DNA from: JAVKBW01 sp964352715
GTDB taxonomy: Bacteria > Pseudomonadota > Alphaproteobacteria > UBA8366 > Aestuariispiraceae
Direction of reading: 5' to 3'
Length of the DNA stretch: 64,000 nucleotides
NCBI GenBank assembly: GCA_964352715.1
Contig: CAYGSU010000013.1
Span: 1 to 64,000, forward strand
In this document: positions 1-7,571 of the stretch, in pieces
How positions within the stretch are numbered: position 1 is the first letter of the stretch
Layout of the letters: each line of letters begins with the position of its first letter
Program-made: the position numbers and the translations under genes
Notes under the pieces: generated by a model
Seen by the model: only the letters and a program-made list of their open reading frames with translations
Database searches by the model: none
What the model was told of the DNA's origin: nothing

Positions 1-452
1 GGCGTCAGGAATTCGCTGTCGATGCCGTTCATCCAGATCGCGTTGCCGCGCCGGCCGATCTCCTGCATGTCATGCACGCTATGCGCCAGATGCAGCAGGC
101 CGCGCTGCGAAAACATGACGTTGAAGTTCAGGTCCTGCGACAGGCCTTCCCAGAGCTTCATCGAGTGTTCGTAGATGCCGGCGCTTTCATCAAGCAGATA
201 GTTGGAGCGAACGATTGTCGTATTCCGTCCGGTATTGCCGCCGCCCAGCCAGCCCTTTTCGATCACCGCGATGCTTCGAACACCGCATTCCTTCGCCAGA
301 TAGTATGCCGTCGCCAGGCCATGCCCGCCGCCGCCGACAATCACCACCTCGTAGGAAGGCTGCGGATCGGGGCTGCGCCAGGCGCGCTCCCAGTTCTGGT
401 GATAGGTGCCGGCGTTTCGCGCCAGGCTGAAAATGGAATACTTTGTCTTCAT
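1..452 (-). CDS. soxB: Sarcosine oxidase subunit beta, N-terminal part (runs off the window)
   Basis: The frame is open from an ATG at 452 to the window edge, giving about 150 residues. Residues 33-50 form an FAD dinucleotide-binding motif (VVIVGGGGHGLATAYYLA), followed by ATRTT-like sarcosine oxidase segments such as EKGWLGGGNTGRNTTIVRSN and LWEGLSQDLNFNVMFSQRG. These match heterotetrameric sarcosine oxidase beta, which oxidatively demethylates sarcosine to glycine and passes the methyl carbon to tetrahydrofolate in the cytoplasm. A purine-rich AAAGAGA lies about 10 bases before the ATG. A GlxA-type regulator is divergent, as is common for betaine/sarcosine genes. soxDAG would lie beyond base 1. 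The family call is confident; subunit partners are not visible. Confidence 0.9.
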   Translation of the reverse strand, partial: MKTKYSIFSLARNAGTYHQNWERAWRSPDPQPSYEVVIVGGGGHGLATAYYLAKECGVRSIAVIEKGWLGGGNTGRNTTIVRSNYLLDESAGIYEHSMKLWEGLSQDLNFNVMFSQRGLLHLAHSVHDMQEIGRRGNAIWMNGIDSEFLT

Positions 453-977
453 GAGAACCGTTTCTCTTTCGACGAAAACACAATGGAGAAGGTATGATCT
501 AACGCAGCAGACCCGGCATGAACAATCAATAACACGCCCTGCGGCTCCGGTAACAATTTCACCCGACGGCCTGATACAACCGTATCGCGCCGGGATAGGC
601 ATTCCGCAGAATTTTCCCTACAGATCAGGCGACAGAATTCCGACACAAAGCGACATGCGGCATCGGCGGCCGGTTGCTGTCTGACCGGAACCCGGCCAAT
701 TCAACGCAGAAACGGCAAAAAAGAGTCGCTATCGCGTCATTTTTACCCTCCCGGGCTGCTTGACAAAACCTCCTGTCACCCGCAATGAGACTCCAAACAG
801 AGCCATGTAACGCTCGGTAAAACAAACGGTTCACAGTCAGTCGTGAACAGGTTGGCCTTAAGGATTACGTGTATGGGATCAGACGGGTTCGGCCCGATCC
901 GGCCATCAGACAAATTGACCGATGCAGCGCCTGAGGCGCGTGGAACCCGCGACTCCTACGATAAAAACCGAAAGACC
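453..977. other. Divergent intergenic region between soxB and the GlxA-type regulator
   Basis: I see no convincing gene here. An in-frame extension of the regulator to a GTG at 843 is possible, but residues 1-45 of that extension look unlike the family. A TTGACA hexamer at 760-765 is the best -35 candidate for the rightward gene, with only a weak -10 about 17 bases later. Confidence 0.4.
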
Positions 978-2021
978 ATGTTCAAACAGGGCCTGCCCAA
1001 CGAGCCGGTTGTCGTCTCGATCCTGCTGATCCCCAATTTCACGCTGGTCGCCTTTACCAGCCTGATAGAACCGATGCGCCTGACCAACTGGCTCAGCGGC
1101 GAAACAATTTTCAAATGGCAGATCGTCAGCCGCGACGGAAACGGCGTTATTGCGTCGAACGGCATCACCATCTCCGCCGATATCGGCATGAGCGAACTGA
1201 CGAGGCCGGCCAATGTCGTGGTCTGCGGCGGACTTGACGCCCATCTGTTCAATGACGCCGTGACGCTTGGTTTCCTTCGCCGGTGGGCCCGCGAAGGTGC
1301 TCATATCGGCTCGATGGATACCGGCGCTTACGTGCTTGCCCGGGCCGGACTTTTGAACGGTTACCGTTGCACCATCCACTGGTTCAGCCTCGACAGTTTC
1401 GCCGAGGAATTTCCGGATGTCGAAGTCCGCGCTGAATTGTTCGAGATCGACCGCGACCGGTTCACCTGCGCCGGCGGGGTCGCCGGGTTCGACATGATGA
1501 TGCGCGAAGCGTCGAAACTGGCCGGCAACGATATCGCCGCCCAGGTTTCCGAACAGATCATGCATGAGCGGGTACGCGAAGGGCACGACGACCAGCGTCT
1601 GCCGTTGCAGGCGCGTCTGCGGGTCAGCCATCCGAAGCTGATCAAGGCGATCGCGGCGATGGAAAAGCATACGGAAGAAGCCCTGTCGCGCGACGAAATC
1701 GCCTCGCGGGTCGGTCTCTCGCGGCGTCAGCTAGAACGCCTGTTCCGTCGGTATCTCAGCACCAGCCCGGCTCGCTACTACCTGAAGCTTCGACTCAACC
1801 GGGCCCGGACCCTGCTGACCCAGACCACCATGCCGGTCACCGAAGTCGCCTTCGCCAGCGGCTTCACCTCGGCGTCGCATTTCTCCAAATGCTATCGGGA
1901 TATGTTCGGCCGCACGCCCCGAGCGGAACGGCGGCACGAGATCGCCGCCAATGACGGCGATTACCCGTTCGATCCGGACGATGAAGACATCGATCAAATC
2001 GACGATGCGTTCGATGCCTGA
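978..2021 (+). CDS. GlxA family AraC-type transcriptional regulator
   Basis: 347 residues from the ATG at 978. Residues 10-175 form a DJ-1/PfpI-like class I glutamine amidotransferase fold (ending GSMDTGAYVLA, where the catalytic Cys of true amidotransferases is Asp, so it is a ligand sensor rather than an enzyme). Residues about 245-340 hold two AraC-type helix-turn-helix motifs (SRDEIASRVGLSRRQLERLF and VTEVAFASGFTSASHFSKCYR). Relatives such as GbdR activate glycine betaine, dimethylglycine and sarcosine catabolism, and the divergent soxB supports that role here (inference). The tail is very acidic (DPDDEDIDQIDDAFDA). A longer GTG start at 843 exists; I prefer 978 because the conserved domain begins just after it. 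Confidence 0.88.
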   Translation: MFKQGLPNEPVVVSILLIPNFTLVAFTSLIEPMRLTNWLSGETIFKWQIVSRDGNGVIASNGITISADIGMSELTRPANVVVCGGLDAHLFNDAVTLGFLRRWAREGAHIGSMDTGAYVLARAGLLNGYRCTIHWFSLDSFAEEFPDVEVRAELFEIDRDRFTCAGGVAGFDMMMREASKLAGNDIAAQVSEQIMHERVREGHDDQRLPLQARLRVSHPKLIKAIAAMEKHTEEALSRDEIASRVGLSRRQLERLFRRYLSTSPARYYLKLRLNRARTLLTQTTMPVTEVAFASGFTSASHFSKCYRDMFGRTPRAERRHEIAANDGDYPFDPDDEDIDQIDDAFDA

Positions 2022-2103
2022 CTCGGTGATAAAAAAAATCTTTTCAATCTAGTGCTTTAACCTTGCTCCGTCCGGGCCTATATTAGCAGTGCCGGTTCGC
2101 CGG

Positions 2104-2440
2104 CTATGGCGCTAGAGGGCCTTGCGAAATAATCGTTGCGGACCCGGGGGCGGTACCCGGCGCCTCCACCAACGGGCCTTGTTACAAGGTTTCGGGATAG
2201 ACCTGCCTTCCGGCAGGACCCGATGGCGGGGGCGAAATAGGATCGACGCGCGTGGTAAAGGTTTGGTCTGCGTCCGGCATGGTACCGCCGTTATCGGGCC
2301 ACGGCTATAAATGCCAATGATAATGACGAGATGGTTGCTGTTGCTGCGTAACGCAGTTTGAGCAACAAGTCATAAAATCCCTGTTCGATTCATCATCGTT
2401 CAGGTGGGGTCCGGGGGAACCTAGCAACAGAATCCCCCAC
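2104..2440 (+). ncRNA. ssrA: Circularly permuted two-piece tmRNA
   Basis: The acceptor piece comes first and ends CGCCTCC-A-CCA at 2161-2171. After an intervening loop (2172-2227) the coding piece begins GGGGGCG at 2228-2234. The two heptamers pair as a 7-bp acceptor stem containing the G3-U70 wobble that identifies alanine acceptors. The tag frame is 2313-2351, GCC AAT GAT AAT GAC GAG ATG GTT GCT GTT GCT GCG TAA, giving (A)ANDNDEMVAVAA, an alphaproteobacterial-type degron. A hairpin GTTGCTGCG/CGCAGTTTGAGCAAC surrounds the stop codon and a GTGGGG/CCCCAC helix at about 2403-2440 fits a pseudoknot. The T-arm (CCGGG/CCCGG) carries loop GGCGGTA, not the usual TTCRANY. A TATATT at 2079-2084 is a plausible -10. 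Outer ends are approximate. Confidence 0.93.
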
Positions 2441-2595
2441 TTTATTGGATTCCTGCCGACGATTTTGCATCGACCGCTCTTGGGATTCGATCTCCGATGA
2501 TAAAAACCGGCAGAAGGTATCTCGACTCGTAACGCCACACCCGTCTACTATCGGGCGCGCTGAAAGTTGAACTTGGGAAAGAACCGGATTCTGCA

Positions 2596-3120
2596 ATGTC
2601 GGACGACCTGATCGGTTACAATGAGATGGTAGACAACGCGATGCTGAATGTCGTTCGGCAGGCGGTTGATTTCGCCATTGAAAACGGGCTTCCCGGCAAA
2701 CACCACTTCTACATCACGTTCAAGACGGAACATCCCGGCGTCGACATTCCCGACCATCTGCACAAGCGCTATCCCGACGAGATGACCATTGTGCTGCAAC
2801 ACCAGTTCTGGAACCTGTCGACCGCCGGCAACGCGGTCAGCGTGGACCTAAGCTTCAACCAGAAGCTTGAGCACCTGCATATTCCCTTTGCATCGATCGT
2901 CACTTTCGCCGACCCGTCCGTGAATTTCGGATTGCAGTTTCATACCGCCGATGCCGAAGCCGCCGCCCCGGCCGCGCGGCCGAAACAGCCTGCCGTGTCC
3001 AAGAAACCGGATGCCGGCAAGGAAACGCCCGTATCAAAAAAAACAAAAAGCAAACCGTCACAGGATGACGATGCAGCCAGCGACAATGTTGTGACATTGG
3101 ACGCCTTCCGGAAGAAATGA
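2596..3120 (+). CDS. sspB: SspB family ClpXP adaptor
   Basis: 174 residues. Residues 1-125 match the alphaproteobacterial SspB fold (start MSDDLIGYNEMVDNAM, then HFYITFKTEHPGVDIP and VSVDLSFNQKLEHLHIPFASIVTFADPSVNFGLQF). SspB binds ssrA-tagged proteins and tethers them to ClpX for degradation by ClpXP in the cytoplasm. Residues 126-174 are a flexible Ala/Lys/Pro-rich linker ending in VVTLDAFRKK, the short motif that docks on the ClpX zinc-binding domain. The gene begins about 150 bases after the tmRNA gene whose product makes its substrate tag, so the tagging RNA and its adaptor are neighbours. A GGGAAAG lies about 13 bases upstream of the ATG. Confidence 0.92.
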   Translation: MSDDLIGYNEMVDNAMLNVVRQAVDFAIENGLPGKHHFYITFKTEHPGVDIPDHLHKRYPDEMTIVLQHQFWNLSTAGNAVSVDLSFNQKLEHLHIPFASIVTFADPSVNFGLQFHTADAEAAAPAARPKQPAVSKKPDAGKETPVSKKTKSKPSQDDDAASDNVVTLDAFRKK

Positions 3121-3272
3121 CGCTTTTTCTTCCTCTTGTGGCATGAGCATCCCGCGACGGCAGTGAATGACGCAATAATTGAGAGAAGACGCGAGGATTT
3201 CCAGCCGTGTTCCGATATGGGGTCAGGAACGCAAGGGCCGGAAAATCCGACGGACTGAACAAGGGGGCCATT

Positions 3273-4892
3273 ATGTCAGAAGTGAACTTTCACGAACTTT
3301 TCCCGCTGGGCGAAGACACCACACCGTACCGGAAACTGAGCGGCGACTACGTATCGACGGCCAATTTCGACGGTGATGAAATTCTGAAAGTCGATACCGA
3401 GGCCCTTCGCCTCCTGTCGGAAGAAGCCTTTCATGACATCAACCACCTGCTGCGACCCGGCCATCTGGAGCAGTTGCGGAAAATTCTGGACGACCCTGAA
3501 GCATCACCCAACGACCGCTTTGTCGCGTTCGATCTATTGAAAAACGCCAATATCGCGGCCGGTGGCGTTCTGCCGATGTGCCAGGATACGGGTACGGCCA
3601 TTGTCATGGGCAAGAAGGGCCGGCGGATCTGGACAGACGGCGGCGACGCCGACGCCCTGGGCAAGGGCGTGCTGGACGCCTATGATCACAACAATCTTCG
3701 CTACAGCCAGGTTTCGCCGGTTTCGATGTTCGAGGAAACCAACACGCGCAATAACCTGCCGGCACAGATCGACCTCTATGCCGAAGGTGAAGACGCCTAC
3801 AAGTTTCTGTTTGTCGCCAAGGGCGGTGGCTCGGCCAACAAGACCTATCTTTTCCAGGCGACGCCGTCGCTGCTGGAACGCGAACGACTTCTGGCTTTCC
3901 TGGACGAAAAAATAAAAACGCTCGGCACGGCGGCCTGCCCGCCCTATCACCTAGCCATCGTCATCGGCGGCACCTCGGCAGAGATGAACCTGAAAACGGT
4001 GAAGCTTGCGTCGTGCCGATATCTCGACAGTCTGCCGACCGAAGGCGGCGAACTTGGGCACGCTTTCCGCGATATCGAGATGGAGGAGACCATCCATGAA
4101 ATGACCCGCAATATGGGCATCGGCGCACAGTTCGGCGGCAAGTACTTCTGTCACGACGTGCGGGTGATCCGTCTGCCGCGGCATGGGGCGTCGCTGCCGA
4201 TCGGCCTGGGCGTTTCCTGTTCCGCCGACCGTCAGGCGAAAGGCAAGATCACCCGGGACGGCGTGTTTCTGGAACAGCTGGAAACCGACCCGGCGCGATT
4301 CCTGCCGGAGCTGACCGACGACAATCTGTCGGGCGATGTTGTTGAGATCGACCTGACCCGGCCAATGTCTGATATCCTCGGCGAATTGACCCGGCACCCG
4401 ATCAAGACGCGGCTGTCGCTGAACGGGCCGATTATCGTTGCGCGCGATACGGCCCACCGCAAACTGCGCGAACGGCTGGCAGCCGGCGAAGAACTGCCGC
4501 AGTATTTCAAGGATCATCCGATCTACTATGCCGGTCCGGCCAAAACGCCTGAGGGCTACGCATCCGGATCGTTCGGACCGACAACCGCAGGGCGGATGGA
4601 CGGGTTCGTCGATGAATTCCAGAAAGCCGGCGGCTCAATGATCATGCTCGCGAAAGGCAACCGCAGCCCGCAGGTGCGAAAGGCGTGTCAGGCGAATGGT
4701 GGCTTCTATCTCGGTTCCATCGGCGGTCCGGCCGCACGTCTGGCGCAGGACTGCATCAAGAAGGTCGAATGTATTGAATACCCCGAACTGGGGATGGAAG
4801 CGATCTGGCGGATCGAGGTCGTCGATTTCCCCGCCTTTATCGTGATGGACGACAAGGGCAACGACTTCTTCAAAGGCCTGATGCCGGAATAG
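3273..4892 (+). CDS. fumA: Class I fumarate hydratase
   Basis: 539 residues, normal length for the single-chain iron-sulfur fumarase that interconverts fumarate and malate in the TCA cycle. The three cluster ligands are visible as Cys103 (VLPMCQDTGTA), Cys222 (TAACPPYH) and Cys316 (GVSCSADRQAKG), matching the spacing of Escherichia coli FumA. The C-terminal domain (PIYYAGPAKTPEGYASGSFGPTTAGRMD onward) completes the family architecture. I chose the ATG at 3273, preceded by AAGGGGG, over an upstream in-frame ATG at 3207 whose 22 extra residues look non-conserved. It appears to be a single-gene unit. The oxygen-labile cluster is typical of class I enzymes; a class II enzyme may exist elsewhere. 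Confidence 0.95.
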   Translation: MSEVNFHELFPLGEDTTPYRKLSGDYVSTANFDGDEILKVDTEALRLLSEEAFHDINHLLRPGHLEQLRKILDDPEASPNDRFVAFDLLKNANIAAGGVLPMCQDTGTAIVMGKKGRRIWTDGGDADALGKGVLDAYDHNNLRYSQVSPVSMFEETNTRNNLPAQIDLYAEGEDAYKFLFVAKGGGSANKTYLFQATPSLLERERLLAFLDEKIKTLGTAACPPYHLAIVIGGTSAEMNLKTVKLASCRYLDSLPTEGGELGHAFRDIEMEETIHEMTRNMGIGAQFGGKYFCHDVRVIRLPRHGASLPIGLGVSCSADRQAKGKITRDGVFLEQLETDPARFLPELTDDNLSGDVVEIDLTRPMSDILGELTRHPIKTRLSLNGPIIVARDTAHRKLRERLAAGEELPQYFKDHPIYYAGPAKTPEGYASGSFGPTTAGRMDGFVDEFQKAGGSMIMLAKGNRSPQVRKACQANGGFYLGSIGGPAARLAQDCIKKVECIEYPELGMEAIWRIEVVDFPAFIVMDDKGNDFFKGLMPE

Positions 4893-5004
4893 CCGTCGTC
4901 AGCTTTTGCAGCAACAAGGAATCAACACAGGTTTGTTCCTGTATTGTTCTTTTGCGCTGACTGCGATATCTTCGTGTCGGAAAACACTGCTCACGGAGGC
5001 TTAG

Positions 5005-5424
5005 ATGGACGACAATCCCAGTATTCTGAACCATGTTTCCATTGGCGTTGCCGATGTGGAACAATCCGGCCGGTTCTATGACGCCGTTCTGGCGACAATC
5101 GGCGCGAAGCGCATCATGGAACACGAAGACGCCATCGCCTACGGCCGCATGTTCCCGGAATTCTGGGTTCAAACACCCCATGACGGCGGCAAGCCCGACA
5201 TCGCCAACGGCACGCATTTCTCTTTTACGGCCGTATCGAAAGAACAGGTCGATGCGTTTTACGCCGAGGCCCTGGCGCAAGGCGCAGATGATGACGGCGC
5301 ACCTGGCCCGCGTCCAATGTATGGCGAGCCATACTATGGGTGCTTCGTGAAAGACCCGGATGGCCACAAGATCGAGGCCACTTTTTGGGATGAGGCGTTG
5401 GCCAGAAAACTGGGGCTGGAGTAA
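5005..5424 (+). CDS. VOC family protein (glyoxalase/bleomycin resistance fold)
   Basis: 139 residues forming one vicinal-oxygen-chelate domain with paired beta-alpha-beta-beta-beta modules: residues 8-60 begin ILNHVSIGVADVEQSGRFYDAVL and residues 70-130 end GCFVKDPDGHKIEATFWD. The His near residue 10 and Glu near residue 127 are the usual metal-ligand positions. The family covers glyoxalases, dioxygenases and resistance proteins, and the substrate cannot be told from sequence. A GGAGG lies 8 bases before the ATG. No operon partner is evident. Confidence 0.85.
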   Translation: MDDNPSILNHVSIGVADVEQSGRFYDAVLATIGAKRIMEHEDAIAYGRMFPEFWVQTPHDGGKPDIANGTHFSFTAVSKEQVDAFYAEALAQGADDDGAPGPRPMYGEPYYGCFVKDPDGHKIEATFWDEALARKLGLE

Positions 5425-5436
5425 CGGCCTGATTGA

Positions 5437-6402
5437 CTATCCGGCTTGCGGTTCGTCTGCCATCGCCCATTCTGTCTCCAGCCGGTGCAGCAGTTCATCC
5501 GTCACGTCGATCGGGCAAGCCGCACTGAACAGCGCATTGCCGATATGGGCCAGCGATTTTTCGTGATGTGCGTCGTGTGAACCCCCGCCAGTCAACACCC
5601 TGGTGACAATGGCATCGTTTGCGCGGGCCTTGTCGGCCCGGCCGGTAACAAGACCGGTCAGATAGGTATCGATGAGGCCGGGAAGCTGCTGCGCATCCAG
5701 CGTGCCGAGATACGGGTTCAGAGAATCGTCATCCAGTATTCTGAACGCGATCCCCTCGGCTAACCGGCGGATCCCGTCGGCGCCACCCAATGCATGAAAA
5801 AGGGAAAGCTCGTCGGACATACCACTTTCCGGTTTCCGTTGCTGCATCGCCATTGGCGGAACGCTCGACGACACAAGCCGCAGTCGGGGGGCCGGCGCCG
5901 ACGCATCATCTTCTGCGGGGTTTGCCGTTACAGGCCCGGCGCCCGCGATGCGATCGGGATCAAGCACCGAATAGGCCTTGCCCCGGTGATGAAAGACATC
6001 AGAACAGTATGACCCGAATTCCTGAATTTCTGGCGCGGAAGGCCGTTCCATCCTGCCCTGTTCAACCGACAGAAGGCCACTGACCGTATTGGCCTGCAAC
6101 GCCATGACCGCGCCGCCGGCCGACACCAGAAGAAATATTCGATCGCTGGAACTTACATCTGGCGACAGCCCGAGCCGGCACGCGAGATCAACAAGCGTTG
6201 CCGTCTGACCGCACCAATCGAAAATGCCGACCACGAAAGACGGTGCAAGCGGAACAGGCGTAACCGGGGCGGGTTCGATGAAACCGATGACGCGGCTGAC
6301 CGGCAGGCCGAAAGTCCGACCACACAGGGTGAAGGCAACAACCTGAGTTTCGCCTTGCGATGTCGACGGCTGACCATCGTTCGAAATCAGCGAAAGATCC
6401 AT
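5437..6402 (-). CDS. CheW domain fused to a truncated hemoglobin-like domain
   Basis: 321 residues in one uninterrupted frame. Residues 18-150 are a CheW-like domain (QVVAFTLCGRTFGLPVSRVIGF, then FVVGIFDWCGQTATLVDLACRLG), the adaptor fold linking chemoreceptors to CheA. Residues 151-195 are an Ala/Pro/Asp-rich linker. Residues 198-312 resemble group 1 truncated globins: LFHALGGADGIRRLAEG, RILDDDSLNPYLGTLD, and HDAHHEK aligned with the REAHKEL segment that carries the proximal haem ligand, making His279 the F8 candidate. The B9-B10 Phe-Tyr pair becomes Ile218-Ala219, so the distal pocket is altered. No che operon is nearby. I infer a gas- or redox-responsive coupling or scaffold protein; haem binding is unproven. 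Confidence 0.8.
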   Translation of the reverse strand: MDLSLISNDGQPSTSQGETQVVAFTLCGRTFGLPVSRVIGFIEPAPVTPVPLAPSFVVGIFDWCGQTATLVDLACRLGLSPDVSSSDRIFLLVSAGGAVMALQANTVSGLLSVEQGRMERPSAPEIQEFGSYCSDVFHHRGKAYSVLDPDRIAGAGPVTANPAEDDASAPAPRLRLVSSSVPPMAMQQRKPESGMSDELSLFHALGGADGIRRLAEGIAFRILDDDSLNPYLGTLDAQQLPGLIDTYLTGLVTGRADKARANDAIVTRVLTGGGSHDAHHEKSLAHIGNALFSAACPIDVTDELLHRLETEWAMADEPQAG

Positions 6403-6524
6403 CCCGGTTTCCTCACATCGGCAGCAAAGTGCGCCAGTCTGCGTACAATACTATCGAAAACCATTGTGCCACGGGTCACAAGTGCGAAAATCACCGGCAC
6501 TACAACTTAGCAGGAAAACCAGCC

Positions 6525-7166
6525 ATGCCTATCGAAACCATCTCAAACGGACCGAAAAACGCTGACGTTCTGTTCGTATTCGCCCATGGCGCCGGCGCAC
6601 CGATGGATTCAGGTTTCATGGAAACAGTCGCCTCCGGGCTCGCCGAAAGGGGCATTCACGTTGTGCGGTTTGAATTTCCCTATATGGAAAAACGCAGGGA
6701 CGACGGCAAAAAGCGCCCGCCAGACAGACAGCCCGTTCTGTTGCAACATTTCACAGAGGTTCTGGCGTCGGTGGAACGCCCTGCCGGATGCCGGCTTTTC
6801 GTCGGGGGAAAATCGATGGGCGGTCGCATGGCGACCCTGCTGACAGCAGACAAGGCCATCGTCACCGAAACCGGCTTAAGCGGCTGCGTATGCTTTGGAT
6901 ATCCGTTTCACGCTCCTGGAAAACCGATGGGAAACAGGATGGATCATTTCCAGGCCCTTGAAAAACCACTGCTAATTTGTCAGGGTACTCGCGATCCGTT
7001 TGGTGGCAATGATGAATTTTCAACCAGAAATTTACCGGATACTGTAAAAATTGAATGGCTGGAAGACGGCGATCACGATCTTAAACCGCGCAAATTGTCC
7101 GGTTTGACCCACGCCGAAAACATTGAACGCGCAATGGCGGTTTCGTCGCAATTTATGACCCGATGA
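6525..7166 (+). CDS. KANL3/Tex30-like alpha/beta hydrolase family protein
   Basis: 213 residues from the ATG at 6525. An alpha/beta hydrolase core is seen as LFVFAHGAGAPMDSGFME (residues 15-32, oxyanion region) and the nucleophile elbow GGKSMGGRMA near residue 97. A late Asp-His pair (GTRDPFGG and DGDHDLKPRK) can complete a catalytic triad. This matches the small dienelactone-hydrolase-like Tex30/KANL3 group, whose bacterial substrates are unknown. The Ser-centred elbow suggests an active esterase. The gene is divergent from the CheW-globin gene, sharing a roughly 120-base promoter region. Confidence 0.82.
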   Translation: MPIETISNGPKNADVLFVFAHGAGAPMDSGFMETVASGLAERGIHVVRFEFPYMEKRRDDGKKRPPDRQPVLLQHFTEVLASVERPAGCRLFVGGKSMGGRMATLLTADKAIVTETGLSGCVCFGYPFHAPGKPMGNRMDHFQALEKPLLICQGTRDPFGGNDEFSTRNLPDTVKIEWLEDGDHDLKPRKLSGLTHAENIERAMAVSSQFMTR

Positions 7167-7292
7167 GCGCCTGCTTTAATTCACGAAGTCGTGATCGACT
7201 TCAGATCGAATGCGATCTTTAGTGTTTGTTAACCAGTTTTTGCCACGGTCAACATAACGAAAACCGGAAAATAATTCGGAAGGTTAATCGTC

Positions 7293-7571
7293 ATGCAAAG
7301 CTATGCCTACGCTGCTGCGGCTAACGATCATATAGGCCATACACCCGGCTTAAGTTCGTCCGACACGGAAATCAAAAAGCGGTCGGTGGTTATCGCCGGT
7401 CACCGCACCAGCGTCTCGCTGGAAAACATCTTCTGGGAAACGCTTCGGAAAATGGCCGAAGTCGAAAACCTTTCCGTCAACCAGATCGTGACACGGATTG
7501 ACGCCGAACGGGCCGGCAATCTTTCAAGCGCAATTCGCACCTACGTATTGAAAAAACTGCTCCGCAGCTAG
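7293..7571 (+). CDS. Ribbon-helix-helix domain protein (RHH_4 type)
   Basis: 92 residues. Residues 25-92 fit the alphaproteobacterial RHH_4 family: KKRSVVIAGHRTSVSLENIFWETLRKMAEVENLSVNQIV. The beta strand (RSVVIAGHRTSVSLE) would enter the DNA major groove and the two helices would dimerise. Related proteins are small DNA-binding proteins of unknown target, not clearly antitoxins; no toxin gene is adjacent. AGG lies about 9 bases before the ATG. The stop codon overlaps that of the convergent asmA-like gene in a shared CTAG at 7568-7571. Two short hairpins (CACGA/TCGTG and AGATCG/CGATCT at 7203-7218) lie just upstream. Confidence 0.8.
   Translation: MQSYAYAAAANDHIGHTPGLSSSDTEIKKRSVVIAGHRTSVSLENIFWETLRKMAEVENLSVNQIVTRIDAERAGNLSSAIRTYVLKKLLRS

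Noticed and set aside
2172..2227. Possible prophage or island attachment at the tmRNA 3' end
   Set aside because: No integrase and no repeat of the CCA end downstream; the stretch is the normal permuted-gene loop.
2122..2310. 62-residue open frame on the + strand
   Set aside because: Lies wholly inside the tmRNA acceptor and coding pieces.
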